64,000 bases of DNA from an uncultured Pseudoxanthomonas sp. (GTDB taxonomy: Bacteria > Pseudomonadota > Gammaproteobacteria > Xanthomonadales > Xanthomonadaceae), in the NCBI GenBank assembly GCA_946479745.1, contig CAMLGZ010000001.1, positions 124,001-188,000 on the forward strand, read 5' to 3'. Below are positions 45,667 to 53,759 of this stretch, piece after piece. How positions within the stretch are numbered: the first letter of the stretch is position 1; every line of letters begins with the position of its first letter. The notes under the pieces are model-generated. The model was not told where the DNA came from. It did no database searches and saw only the letters and a list, made by a program, of their open reading frames with translations. Made by a program: the position numbers and the translations under genes.

Positions 45667-46218
45667 ATGCCTGTCATGAATGGCCATAAACGTCTCCCGC
45701 CCTGGCACGAGCACTTCCGCATGCCCAATGGGCGCGACCTGCTCATCCGCCCCATCCGCCCCGAGGATGCCGAGCCCATCCAGGGCGCGTTCGTGCTGCT
45801 GGGCCCGGAAGAAGTCCGCCAGCGCTTCCTGTATGCGCTGAAGGAACTGACCCCGGAAATGGCGCACCGCCTGTGCCATCCCGATCCCCGCACCGAATTC
45901 GCGCTGGTCGCTGCCGAAAACCTGCCGCCCGGCGAAGCGCTGGTGGGCGCGGTCGCACGCGCTTCCATCACCCCGCGTACGCGCGAGGCGGAATTCGCCA
46001 TCCTGGTCAGTCATTTCATTGCCGGCCAGGGCCTGGGCCGCCAGCTCATGCGCAAACTGGTGAAATGGGCCAAGACCAAGAAGCTGGACCGTCTGTACGG
46101 CGATGTGCTGGATCACAACCATCCCATGCTGCAACTGGCCCAGTCGCTGGGTTTCAAGCGCATGCGCGAGGACGACACCCCCGGCCTGGTGCGGGTGGTG
46201 CTGGATCTCAACGAATAA
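45667..46218 (+). CDS. GNAT-family N-acetyltransferase (Pat/YfiQ-like GNAT domain)
   Basis: The 183-residue protein resembles the stand-alone GNAT domain of protein lysine acetyltransferases: GRDLLIRPIRPEDAEPIQGAFVLLGPEEVRQRFLYALKELTPEMAHRL, then EAEFAILVSHFIAGQGLGRQLMRKLVKWAKTKKLDRLYGDVL, with Q/R-x-x-G-x-G seen as GQGLGRQL. It lacks the NDP-forming CoA-ligase part of YfiQ. It might acetylate proteins; this is inference. Its end abuts a decayed methyltransferase fragment. Confidence 0.84.
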   Translation: MPVMNGHKRLPPWHEHFRMPNGRDLLIRPIRPEDAEPIQGAFVLLGPEEVRQRFLYALKELTPEMAHRLCHPDPRTEFALVAAENLPPGEALVGAVARASITPRTREAEFAILVSHFIAGQGLGRQLMRKLVKWAKTKKLDRLYGDVLDHNHPMLQLAQSLGFKRMREDDTPGLVRVVLDLNE

Positions 46219-46230
46219 GCGGATTGGCGG

Positions 46231-46336
46231 TTTGGGTAAAGCGGTCGGCGACCTGGGTACGGCAATCAGCGCCCGCGTTTGATGTTCGTAGGCGACCGGC
46301 TAGGCCAGTACTGGCCTTGGCCGAAGAACCCGCCAC
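46231..46336 (+). pseudogene. Decayed copy of the 5' part of the downstream methyltransferase gene
   Basis: Bases 46231-46336 align with 47480-47587, codons about 11-46 of the intact methyltransferase gene; about four in five bases match, including GCGGTCGGCGA and GGCCGAAGAACCCGCCACC. A net gain of two bases near 46275 and loss of one near 46310 break the frame, and no start or downstream part remains. It is a gene remnant that flanks the small bacteriocin-like cassette. Confidence 0.82.
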
Positions 46337-46364
46337 CCAGCCGTGCGGCAGGTCGCCCGCAGCC

Positions 46365-46547
46365 TTAATTCTTCCAAGCCTTTGAGAAATACACGGCAAT
46401 CGCCACTCCGGCCAGTAGCGCGGCAGCGGCTAGCCGCTGCCAGCTCAAACCGCCTTCGACTGTCCCGCCAAAAGCGCGGTAGCCGTTCCACACTGCCATT
46501 ACAAGGAATACACCAGCAACAATAAGCTGTAAGACGCTTTGTTTCAT
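46365..46547 (-). CDS. Small two-helix membrane protein, candidate immunity protein
   Basis: From the ATG at 46547 the protein has 60 residues: MKQSVLQLIVAGVFLVMAVW, a short loop, and a second helix LAAAALLAGVAIAVYF ending in KAWKN. No family is recognised. It lies 53 bp after the double-glycine peptide gene on the same strand, the usual place for a bacteriocin immunity gene, and such proteins are often small and membrane-bound. A GC hairpin (46570-46596) lies between the two genes. The immunity role is an inference from size and position. Confidence 0.62.
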   Translation of the reverse strand: MKQSVLQLIVAGVFLVMAVWNGYRAFGGTVEGGLSWQRLAAAALLAGVAIAVYFSKAWKN

Positions 46548-46569
46548 GGTCACTAACACCTGAGTAGAG

Positions 46570-46596
46570 CCCCCGGCGTGGTGACCGGGGGGCGGG
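46570..46596 (-). repeat. GC-rich hairpin between bacteriocin-like and immunity-like genes
   Basis: On the minus strand CCCCCGG and CCGGGGG flank an 8-base loop. No T-run follows, so it may slow rather than end transcription, or protect the upstream mRNA. Confidence 0.55.
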
Positions 46597-46600
46597 TTCA

Positions 46601-46828
46601 TTACTGCAGCTTCTTCTCGCCGTAATTCGCAGCTGGGCCGCAATCACGATACCAACTGCTCCAACTCAGAGCCGAAGCGGCGAGTGCAAAGAATCCCACG
46701 CCCCCGCTACCCACTGTGACCCCAATAGCCCCCGCCGTGCCGATGTAGTTCAACCCCATCTCGGCAACACATTGCCCGCTCATGCCGCCATCACACATGC
46801 TGACCTCATCAAACGTAAGCGTTCTCAT
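46601..46828 (-). CDS. Bacteriocin-like precursor peptide with double-glycine leader
   Basis: The 75-residue peptide starts at the ATG at 46828 with AAGGAG ten bases upstream. Residues 1-15 (MRTLTFDEVSMCDGG) match double-glycine leaders (MRELTxxEVxxxxGG) that are cut and exported by peptidase-containing ABC transporters. The mature 60 residues are Gly/Ala-rich (GTAGAIGVTVGSGGVGFFALAASAL), with Cys20 and Cys63 able to form a disulfide, as in class II microcins. A TATAGT at 46924-46919 could be its -10. No transporter gene is in the window. The toxic role is inferred from the leader and layout. Confidence 0.7.
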   Translation of the reverse strand: MRTLTFDEVSMCDGGMSGQCVAEMGLNYIGTAGAIGVTVGSGGVGFFALAASALSWSSWYRDCGPAANYGEKKLQ

Positions 46829-47146
46829 TTTTAGAACTCTCCTTGTTGAGCGCGACCACGATGGTCGGCGCTGTTGGCAGCACCAGCGTCTTCACTCTGC
46901 CACAGGAAAATGAGCGGCACTATAGGGAAATTCCTAGTAAGAATCTCACATTAGAACGGTCAACTGACTCCTCAAGCCTTGATCAGTAATGCACTCACGG
47001 ACATCCACGCAACAGGCAATGACTGCGAGCTTTCATCACCACGCATGCAGCGACAACCGGCCTCCAACTCATGCTGGCGACCTGTGTCCTGCGGTGTAGT
47101 GGAACGCACACTACGGGAGGACTCCGGTGATCACCACGCCATCTTT
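46829..47146. other. Non-coding, AT-richer leader of the bacteriocin-like gene
   Basis: No protein-like frame is visible on either strand. It contains the AAGGAG site, a possible -10 (TATAGT, 46924-46919 on minus), and near 47096 a short hairpin GTAGTG/CACTAC. Base composition is visibly lower in GC than the flanking genes, suggesting acquired DNA. Confidence 0.5.
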
Positions 47147-47332
47147 TAGAACCCGCTCAAGGTCTCGGCCAAAGGAGCATTTTTTTTGCCGCGGATCAGA
47201 GAAGATCGACGCGGATGAGCAAAGACTGGGCTGCCTCAGCGAGATCTTGTCTAGCCGCTTGGCCCTATCCGTGTTGATCCGCTCTGATCCGTGGCAAAAA
47301 ACGCTTCTGATCGAGACTCTGAACGGGCTCTC
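47147..47332. repeat. MITE-like element with long imperfect inverted arms
   Basis: The left arm (AGAACCCGCTCAAGGTCTCG, T-run, GCCGCGGATCAGAGAAGATC, about 47148-47220) mirrors the right arm (47262-47332), whose inverse reads AGAGCCCGTTCAGAGTCTCG, T-run, GCCACGGATCAGAGCGGATC. Arms are about 70 bp with a 40-bp core. There is no coding frame. It lies between the bacteriocin-like leader and the methyltransferase gene. Confidence 0.72.
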
Positions 47333-47449
47333 AGAGCGGCGCGCGGCGAATCCAGCCGCTGACTTGGCCGCCTGTTTCCCGCAAATGCGTTGCGCCTGAT
47401 GGGGGGCCTGCGGCAGGCATCGCCGCGCCACTGTCAGGAAGAGCCGCGC

Positions 47450-48502
47450 ATGAACATAAACGAAGCAAAACTCAACGACTTTCTGGGCAAGGCGGTCGGC
47501 GATCTGGGTGCGGCGATCAGCGCCAGCCTGATGCTGATAGGCGACCGGCTGGGCCTGTACCGTGCCCTGGCCGAAGAACCCGCCACCTCTGCCGAACTCG
47601 CCGCCCGCACCGGCACCCACGAGCGCTACATCCGCGAATGGCTGGGCAACCAGGCCGCTGGCGGCTATGTCAGCTATGACGCCGATAGCGGCCGATACAC
47701 GCTGAGCGACGAGCAGGCCCTGTGCCTGGCCGATCCGAACGGACCGGTCGACCTGCCCGGCGCTTACAACATCGTCGAAGACACCTTCCATACCCTGGAC
47801 CGTACCCTGGAGAATTTCCGCAGCGGCGCCGGCATGGAATGGGGCGAACACCACCCCTGCCTGTTCCACGGCACCGAGCGGTTCTTCCGCGCCGGTTACC
47901 ATGCGCACCTGCTCGGCGAATGGCTGCCTGCGCTGGATGGCGTGGTGGAGAAGCTCGCCCACAGCGCCAAGGTCGCCGATGTCGGCTGCGGCCACGGCGC
48001 CAGTACCGTGCTGATGGCACAGGCTTACCCGAACTCGCAATTCATCGGCTACGACTACCACCCCGAATCGATCCGCATCGCCAGCGAGCGTGCGGCGGCC
48101 GCCGGAGTGACCAACGCACGCTTCGAAGTCGCCGATGCGGTGGGCTACCCCGACCGCGACTTCGACCTGATCGCCTTCTTCGATTGCCTGCACGACATGG
48201 GCGATCCCGCCGGCGCCGCGCGGCATGCCCGCCAAGCGTTGAAACCCGACGGTCACTGCCTACTGGTGGAGCCGTTCGCCGGCGACAAGGTCGAGGACAA
48301 CCTAAATCCGGTCGGGCGGGTTTACTACGGCGCGTCTTCGCAGATCTGCGTACCTGTGTCGCTGGCGCGTCATGGGCCCGCATTGGGCGCACAGGCCGGA
48401 GAAGCCAAGCTGCGCACGATCATGGTCGATGAGGGTGGTTTCAGCCGCTTCCGGCGCGCTACCGAAACTCCTTTCAACCTGGTGCTGGAAGCGCGGCCGT
48501 AA
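47450..48502 (+). CDS. Class I SAM-dependent methyltransferase with N-terminal winged helix (Rv2258c-like)
   Basis: The start is the ATG at 47450 with AGGAAGA upstream, giving 350 residues. Residues about 10-75 form a winged-helix-like domain (AALSASLMLIGDRLGLYRALAEEPATSAELAARTGTHERYIREWL), and the catalytic domain has motif I VADVGCGHGAST, FIGYDYHPESI, and FFDCLHDMGDPAGAARHARQALKPDGHCLLVEPF. The substrate is unknown. Its 5' end is duplicated as a fragment 1.2 kb upstream. Confidence 0.85.
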   Translation: MNINEAKLNDFLGKAVGDLGAAISASLMLIGDRLGLYRALAEEPATSAELAARTGTHERYIREWLGNQAAGGYVSYDADSGRYTLSDEQALCLADPNGPVDLPGAYNIVEDTFHTLDRTLENFRSGAGMEWGEHHPCLFHGTERFFRAGYHAHLLGEWLPALDGVVEKLAHSAKVADVGCGHGASTVLMAQAYPNSQFIGYDYHPESIRIASERAAAAGVTNARFEVADAVGYPDRDFDLIAFFDCLHDMGDPAGAARHARQALKPDGHCLLVEPFAGDKVEDNLNPVGRVYYGASSQICVPVSLARHGPALGAQAGEAKLRTIMVDEGGFSRFRRATETPFNLVLEARP

Positions 48503-48537
48503 CCGGAGCATCCGCACTTTGCAGATCCGAGCTTGTT

Positions 48538-48611
48538 GTAGATCCGAGCTTGCTCGGATGCTCCAGCTACAAATGCGAACAGCCAAGACAGCCGGGCAAG
48601 CTCGGCTCTAC
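48538..48611. repeat. GTAG-type (SMAG-like) REP pair
   Basis: GTAGATCCGAGCTTGCTCGGAT and, inverted, CCGGGCAAGCTCGGCTCTAC enclose about 30 bases; an extra half unit ATCCGAGCTTGTT precedes. This closely resembles SMAG repeats of Stenotrophomonas. It lies between the methyltransferase gene and mfd. Confidence 0.85.
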
Positions 48612-48741
48612 AAGGCCGCAGGCACAAATCGTGCTTCTGCCGGTGGCTGCTGACAGGCCTTGGCACCAGGCACGCTAAACTGCGCGTCCTTCCCTGCGCT
48701 GGACGCGACCGTGTCCGGCGCTGCTGCTGTTTTGTGTGCCG

Positions 48742-51700
48742 ATGCCTAACGACCCGAAATCATTGCGTTTTCCTTCGCCAAGGCTGCCACAGGGCGGCCA
48801 GCTGCGTGCCTGGTGGCGCGCGCCCTCCTCGCCTACCGCTCTGGCCTGGTATCTGGCCCGCGCCGCTGAATCGCACGACGGCCCTTTGCTGGCCGTAGCG
48901 CGCGACACCCATGGCGCGCACCAGCTGGAATCGGACCTGCATACCCTGCTGGGCGAAGGTGGCGACCTGCCGGTGTTCCCCTTCCCGGATTGGGAAACAC
49001 TGGCCTACGACCGTTTCAGCCCGCACCCGGACATCATTTCGCAACGGCTTGCCGCCCTGCATGCCCTGCCCGGCCTGAAGCGCGGCGTGGTGGTGGTGCC
49101 GGTGCAGACGTTGATGCAGCGGCTGCCACCGTTGCGTTATGTGGTCGGCGGCAGCTTCGACCTGAAGGTCGGCCAGATTCTGGATTTCGACCAGGAAAAA
49201 CGCCGTCTGGAAGCCGCCAGCTACCGCAACGTGCCGCAGGTGCTGGACCCGGGCGACTTCGCCATCCGCGGCGGATTGCTCGACGTATTCCCGATGGGCG
49301 CAAACGCGCCACTGCGCATCGAACTGCTGGACGACACTGTCGATTCGATCCGCGCCTTCGATCCGGAGAGCCAGCGCTCGCTGGAGAAGATTCCGCAGGT
49401 GAAGATGCTTCCCGGCCGCGAGATCCCGCTGGACGATCTGTCGGTGCAGCGCGCGCTGGACGCACTGCGCGAACGCTTCGATGTGGATACGCGGCGCAGT
49501 TCGCTGTATCAGGACTTGAAGTCCGGCGTCGCTCCGGCCGGCGTCGAATACTATCTGCCGCTGTTCTTCGAACAGACCGCGACCTTGTTCGATTACCTGG
49601 ACGCGGCCACGTTGCCGCTGATCGCCGAAGGCGTGACCGAAGCCACCGAAGCGTTCTGGGCGCAGACCCGCAACCGCTACGAGCAGCGGCGCCACGATCT
49701 GGAGCGCCCTTTGGTGCCGCCGGAAGAGTTGTACCTGGCGCCGGATGCGCTGCGCGAACGCTTGAACAAGGGCGCGCGCATCGAAGTCTGCGGGCCGGAC
49801 CATCCTCGCCGCGAGGAAGCGTTGCCGCTGGGCGATCAGCCTGTGCCGGTGCTGCCGCTGGCTGCGAAGGACGCGGAACCGGCCGCGGCGGTGAAGTCGT
49901 TTCTTTCCAGCTATCCCGGGCGCGTGCTGGTGGCGGCCGATTCGCCGGGGCGGCGTGAAGCGTTGATGGAAGTGATGCAGGCGGCGGGCTTGATGCCACA
50001 GGTAGTGGCGAGCTTTACCGACTTCCTCTCAGATCGTCATCCCCGCGAAGGCGGGGACCCAGCGACTTCCGCTTTGGATGTCGAGGGAAAAACAAAAGCA
50101 AAGCCGCTGGATTCCCGCCTTCGCGGGACTCCCAACAGCCGAACGGCTGGTCATGACGATTTGTTGGACGGCGCGGGAGTTGAAATTGCGGGACCACGCT
50201 TTGCGATAGCAGTCGCCCCGTTCGAAGACGGCTTCGCCCTCGACAACCCGCAGATCGCGATCCTCACCGAACGCCAGCTGTTCCCCGAGCGTGCCACCCA
50301 ACCGCACCGCCGCCGCCGCACCGGGCGCGAACCCGAAGCGATCATCCGCGATCTGGGCGAATTGAGCGAAGGCTCCCCCATCGTCCACGAAGACCACGGC
50401 GTCGGCCGTTATCGCGGGCTGGTGGTGCTGGAAGCGGGCGGTACGCCCGGCGAATATCTGGAAATCGAATACGCCAAGGGCGACCGTCTGTACGTGCCGG
50501 TCGCTCAGCTGCACCTGATCAGCCGCTACTCCGGCGCCTCGGTGGAAACCGCGCCGCTGCATTCGCTGGGTGGCGAAGCCTGGACCAAGGCCAAGCGCAA
50601 GGCTGCGGAAAAAGTCCGCGATGTCGCCGCCGAACTGCTGGAAATCCAGGCCCGTCGCCAGGCGCGCGCCGGCCTGGCGCTGCACCTGGACCGGGCCATG
50701 TACGAACCGTTCGCCGCCGGCTTTCCGTTCGAGGAAACCCCCGACCAGCACCACGCCATCGAAGCGGTGATCCGCGACCTGGCCAGTTCGCAGCCGATGG
50801 ACCGCGTGGTCTGCGGCGACGTGGGCTTCGGCAAGACGGAAGTGGCCGTGCGCGCGGCCTTCGCCGCCGCCAGCGCCGGCAAACAGGTCGCGGTGCTGGT
50901 GCCGACCACGCTGCTGGCCGAACAGCACTACCGCAACTTCCGCGACCGTTTCGCCGACTGGCCGCTGAAAGTGGAAGTGCTGTCGCGCTTCAAGAGCGCC
51001 AAGGAGATCAAGGAAGAGCTGCGCAAGGTCACCGAGGGAACGCTGGACGTGATCGTCGGCACTCACCGTCTGTTGCAGCCCGACGTGAAGTTCAAGGATC
51101 TGGGCCTGGTGATCGTCGACGAAGAACAGCGCTTCGGCGTGCGCCAGAAAGAAGCGCTGAAAGCGCTGCGCGCCAACGTGCACCTGCTCACCCTCACCGC
51201 GACTCCCATCCCGCGCACCTTGAACATGGCCATGGCCGGCCTGCGCGATCTGTCCATCATCGCCACCCCGCCGCCCAACCGCCTGGCGGTACAGACCTTC
51301 ATCACCCCGTGGGATGCGCCGCTGTTGCGCGAGTCCTTCCAGCGCGAGTTGGCACGCGGTGGACAGATCTACTTTCTGCACAACGACGTGGAAAGCATCG
51401 GCCGCATGCAGCGCGACCTGTCCGAACTGGTGCCCGAGGCGCGCATCGGCGTGGCCCATGGGCAGATGCCGGAACGCGAACTGGAGCAGGTGATGCTGGA
51501 TTTCCAGAAGCAGCGCTTCAACGTGCTGCTGTGCACGACGATCATCGAATCGGGCATCGACATCCCCAACGCCAACACCATCATCATCAACCGCGCCGAC
51601 CGTTTCGGTCTCGCGCAGTTGCACCAGCTGCGCGGACGCGTCGGTCGCTCGCATCATCGCGCCTACGCCTATCTGGTGGTGCCGGACAAGCGCGCGATGA

Positions 51701-52371
51701 CCGGCGACGCGCAGCGACGCCTGGAAGCGATCGCGGCGATGGACGAACTGGGCGCCGGCTTCACCCTGGCCACCCACGACCTGGAAATCCGCGGCGCCGG
51801 CGAGCTGCTGGGCGAGGATCAGAGCGGGCAGATGGCCGAAATCGGCTTCAGCCTGTACACCGAACTGCTGGAGCGCGCGGTACGCTCGATCCGGCTGGGC
51901 AAACTGCCCGACCTGGATGCCGGCACCGCGCACGGCGCCGAGGTCGAACTGCATCTTCCCTCGCTTATTCCGCACGACTACCTGCCCGATGTGCATACCC
52001 GGTTGACGCTGTACAAGCGCGTGAGCAGCGCGGCCGATGCCGACGAATTGCGCGATCTTCAGGTGGAGATGATCGACCGTTTCGGCCTGTTGCCGGATGC
52101 GGCCAAGCATCTGTTCGCCATCGCCGAGCTCAAACTCGCGGCCACGGCCATGGGTATCCGCAAACTGGACTTGGGCGAAAACGGCGGACGCATCGTGTTC
52201 GAATCGCAACCCAATATCGACCCGATGTCGGTGATCCAGATGATCCAGAAACAGCCCAAGCTGTATTCGATGGACGGACCGGACAAACTGCGCATCAAGC
52301 TGCCGCTGCCGGAAGCGGCAGACCGTTTCAATGCAGCGAAGGGGCTGCTGGCGGCGCTGGCCAAATCCTGA
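48742..52371 (+). CDS. mfd: Transcription-repair coupling factor Mfd, carrying an in-frame repeat insertion
   Basis: From the ATG at 48742 (a GTG at 48736 is possible) the protein has 1209 residues. It has the UvrB-homology module, the RNA-polymerase-interacting domain (PIVHEDHGVGRYRGLVVLEAGG), helicase motifs GDVGFGKTE (Walker A), DEEQRFGVR, TATPIPRTLNMA and QLRGRVGRSHH, and the C-terminal TRCF domain. It removes stalled RNA polymerase and recruits UvrA. About residues 431-473 (DRHPREGGDP... to ...TAGHDD) are encoded by a 126-bp palindrome and have no match in E. coli Mfd, which has 1148 residues. Confidence 0.96.
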   Translation: MPNDPKSLRFPSPRLPQGGQLRAWWRAPSSPTALAWYLARAAESHDGPLLAVARDTHGAHQLESDLHTLLGEGGDLPVFPFPDWETLAYDRFSPHPDIISQRLAALHALPGLKRGVVVVPVQTLMQRLPPLRYVVGGSFDLKVGQILDFDQEKRRLEAASYRNVPQVLDPGDFAIRGGLLDVFPMGANAPLRIELLDDTVDSIRAFDPESQRSLEKIPQVKMLPGREIPLDDLSVQRALDALRERFDVDTRRSSLYQDLKSGVAPAGVEYYLPLFFEQTATLFDYLDAATLPLIAEGVTEATEAFWAQTRNRYEQRRHDLERPLVPPEELYLAPDALRERLNKGARIEVCGPDHPRREEALPLGDQPVPVLPLAAKDAEPAAAVKSFLSSYPGRVLVAADSPGRREALMEVMQAAGLMPQVVASFTDFLSDRHPREGGDPATSALDVEGKTKAKPLDSRLRGTPNSRTAGHDDLLDGAGVEIAGPRFAIAVAPFEDGFALDNPQIAILTERQLFPERATQPHRRRRTGREPEAIIRDLGELSEGSPIVHEDHGVGRYRGLVVLEAGGTPGEYLEIEYAKGDRLYVPVAQLHLISRYSGASVETAPLHSLGGEAWTKAKRKAAEKVRDVAAELLEIQARRQARAGLALHLDRAMYEPFAAGFPFEETPDQHHAIEAVIRDLASSQPMDRVVCGDVGFGKTEVAVRAAFAAASAGKQVAVLVPTTLLAEQHYRNFRDRFADWPLKVEVLSRFKSAKEIKEELRKVTEGTLDVIVGTHRLLQPDVKFKDLGLVIVDEEQRFGVRQKEALKALRANVHLLTLTATPIPRTLNMAMAGLRDLSIIATPPPNRLAVQTFITPWDAPLLRESFQRELARGGQIYFLHNDVESIGRMQRDLSELVPEARIGVAHGQMPERELEQVMLDFQKQRFNVLLCTTIIESGIDIPNANTIIINRADRFGLAQLHQLRGRVGRSHHRAYAYLVVPDKRAMTGDAQRRLEAIAAMDELGAGFTLATHDLEIRGAGELLGEDQSGQMAEIGFSLYTELLERAVRSIRLGKLPDLDAGTAHGAEVELHLPSLIPHDYLPDVHTRLTLYKRVSSAADADELRDLQVEMIDRFGLLPDAAKHLFAIAELKLAATAMGIRKLDLGENGGRIVFESQPNIDPMSVIQMIQKQPKLYSMDGPDKLRIKLPLPEAADRFNAAKGLLAALAKS
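50034..50159. repeat. 126-bp palindromic repeat inside mfd
   Basis: TCGTCAT-CCCCGCGAAGGCGGGG-ACCCAGCG on the left mirrors CGCTGG-ATTCCCGCCTTCGCGGGA...CATGACGA on the right. The right arm contains an extra hairpin module (50133-50153). The length is a multiple of three and the reading frame stays open. Confidence 0.9.
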
Positions 52372-52393
52372 CGCCCACCGGAATTGATTGCGC

Positions 52394-52469
52394 GTAGGTC
52401 GGGGCTACGCCCCCGACGATATCGCGCGATCATGGGCCACGGAGTGTCGGGGGCGTAGCCCCGACCTAC
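52394..52469. repeat. GTAG-type REP palindrome after mfd
   Basis: GTAGGTCGGGGCTACGCCCC and the inverse GGGGCGTAGCCCCGACCTAC enclose about 25 bases. The unit equals the single copy at 8145-8168. Confidence 0.88.
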
Positions 52470-52565
52470 GCCTACGCTCTTTGATGTTTTGATTGATTTT
52501 GACGACATCCCCGGGGCCTGTTTCTCTGCTCTAATGAACCCGCCAAAGCCGGGAAGGAGACAGTT

Positions 52566-52769
52566 ATGGACACCGCATCGTTGTTGTGGGGCGTGCTGTT
52601 CGGTTCGGTGGGCTTGGGCTACTTCCTATATGGAAAGAACCAGAAGGCGTTGGTGCCTGCCTTATGCGGGGTCGTGCTGATGATCTTCCCGTATTTCGTT
52701 TCCAGCATCTTGCTGATGGTGGTCGTCGGAGCAGGATTGATGGCGCTGCCGTTCTTCGTCCGCTTCTGA
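52566..52769 (+). CDS. Small conserved membrane protein (67 residues)
   Basis: The protein starts at the ATG at 52566 with GGAAGGAG upstream. Two to three hydrophobic stretches (SLLWGVLFGSVGLGYFLYG, ALVPALCGVVLMIFPYFV, ILLMVVVGAGLMALPFFV) almost fill it. The GKNQKALVPALCG loop is typical of short membrane proteins annotated as hypothetical in Xanthomonads. No function is known. Confidence 0.72.
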   Translation: MDTASLLWGVLFGSVGLGYFLYGKNQKALVPALCGVVLMIFPYFVSSILLMVVVGAGLMALPFFVRF

Positions 52770-52879
52770 GCGGTGCTGCCTGCCAGGCCTGTCCGTTGCC
52801 GGCTGGCCGCCGCGTTGGTAATTGATGGCCCCGTTGTCGCCAGCCGGCGACCGGGAGACCATCGCCGAAGGAGCCAACC

Positions 52880-53320
52880 ATGCGCGTCTCTGCTGCAGCA
52901 TTCCCGATTCTCGTGCTCCTTGCTGCGCCGCAGGCCCAGGCGGTCACCCAGGCGGAGGCGGAGAAGATCGCCGCCAATTATCTGGCCTCGTTGCCGCCGG
53001 CCGACGTCAGCTACGATGCGATCAAAACGGTCATCGGCGATCTGGACGGCGATGGCAAGCCTGAAATCGTGCTCCAGACCGCGTTGCTTGGTCCCACCTA
53101 CTGGTCCTACCAGCTCGATGTATTCATTGACCACGGCAAGGGCTACCAGCACGCAGGCACTGGTGAGCTATGGGGCGACGTACAGAGCATCGCCATCGAC
53201 AAAGGCGCAGTGGTGGTGAAGTCGAAGATGCCGGCACCCAACGATCCGCGTTGCTGCCCCACTCTGGACAAGACTTACCGCTACCTGTGGAAAGGCGGAA
53301 AAGTGGTCGAAACCAAGTAG
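52880..53320 (+). CDS. Secreted protein with calcium-loop-like motif
   Basis: The 146-residue protein has a signal peptide (MRVSAAAFPILVLLAAPQAQA). IGDLDGDGKPEIVLQT resembles a D-x-D-x-D-G calcium-binding loop of FG-GAP or dockerin-type proteins, and a Cys pair (DPRCCPTLDKTYRYLW) is near the C terminus. It probably acts in the periplasm or outside the cell. No family name can be assigned. It starts 110 bp after the small membrane protein gene. Confidence 0.7.
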   Translation: MRVSAAAFPILVLLAAPQAQAVTQAEAEKIAANYLASLPPADVSYDAIKTVIGDLDGDGKPEIVLQTALLGPTYWSYQLDVFIDHGKGYQHAGTGELWGDVQSIAIDKGAVVVKSKMPAPNDPRCCPTLDKTYRYLWKGGKVVETK

Positions 53321-53426
53321 CTCCGTCGCCACTCGAAGCGGAGGAGATGGCCGGTCCGTGACGCTTTCTACGCTATCCAATGCTGCAGGGGATTTTTGCA
53401 AGTGCTTCCATTGAAGGAGATTGCAC

Positions 53427-53759
53427 GTGGCTTTGACCAGGATAGAGAGTTACGAAGTGATGTACGCCGCCAACCAGTTCGCCCCGCGCATCTGGCTCAA
53501 GCATGGCGGTGCCTATATCGGCCAGCTGGTGTTTCACCCCAATGGCCAGACATTGCCCGCCGACGGGCCGGATGCGAACAATCCCTCGCTGCACTACCAT
53601 CTGGACGACTTCCACAACGCGCTCGATCTGTTGCGCAACGAGAAACCGGTATGGCTGTTGTATTCGGGTACGGGCGGCGGCTTCGAGAACGGAATCAAGA
53701 CCGATGCCGAAACCACCGGCGAGGGCGAGACGGGATTGAAACGATTCGCCAAAGGCTGA
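53427..53759 (+). CDS. Uncharacterised 110-residue cytosolic protein
   Basis: The start is taken as the GTG at 53427 because AAGGAG lies seven bases upstream; a TTG at 53421 is the alternative. The product (TRIESYEVMYAANQFAPRIWLKHGGAYIGQLVFHPNGQ...) looks like a small beta-rich fold with SLHYHLDDFHNALDLLRNEKPVWLLYSGTGGGFENGI. I do not recognise the family. Its TGA stop overlaps a CTG that may start the next gene. Confidence 0.62.
   Translation: MALTRIESYEVMYAANQFAPRIWLKHGGAYIGQLVFHPNGQTLPADGPDANNPSLHYHLDDFHNALDLLRNEKPVWLLYSGTGGGFENGIKTDAETTGEGETGLKRFAKG

Noticed and set aside
46958..46963. TTGACC as -35 of the bacteriocin-like gene
   Set aside because: With 17-base spacing the -10 would be TTACTA, a poor match; only the TATAGT nearer the gene was mentioned, and with low weight.
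47111..48256. A 381-codon minus-strand frame across the MITE-like element and methyltransferase gene
   Set aside because: It is antisense to a methyltransferase with clear SAM motifs and runs through non-coding repeat sequence.
50029..52209. A 726-codon minus-strand frame opposite mfd
   Set aside because: It is a shadow of mfd without any motif.
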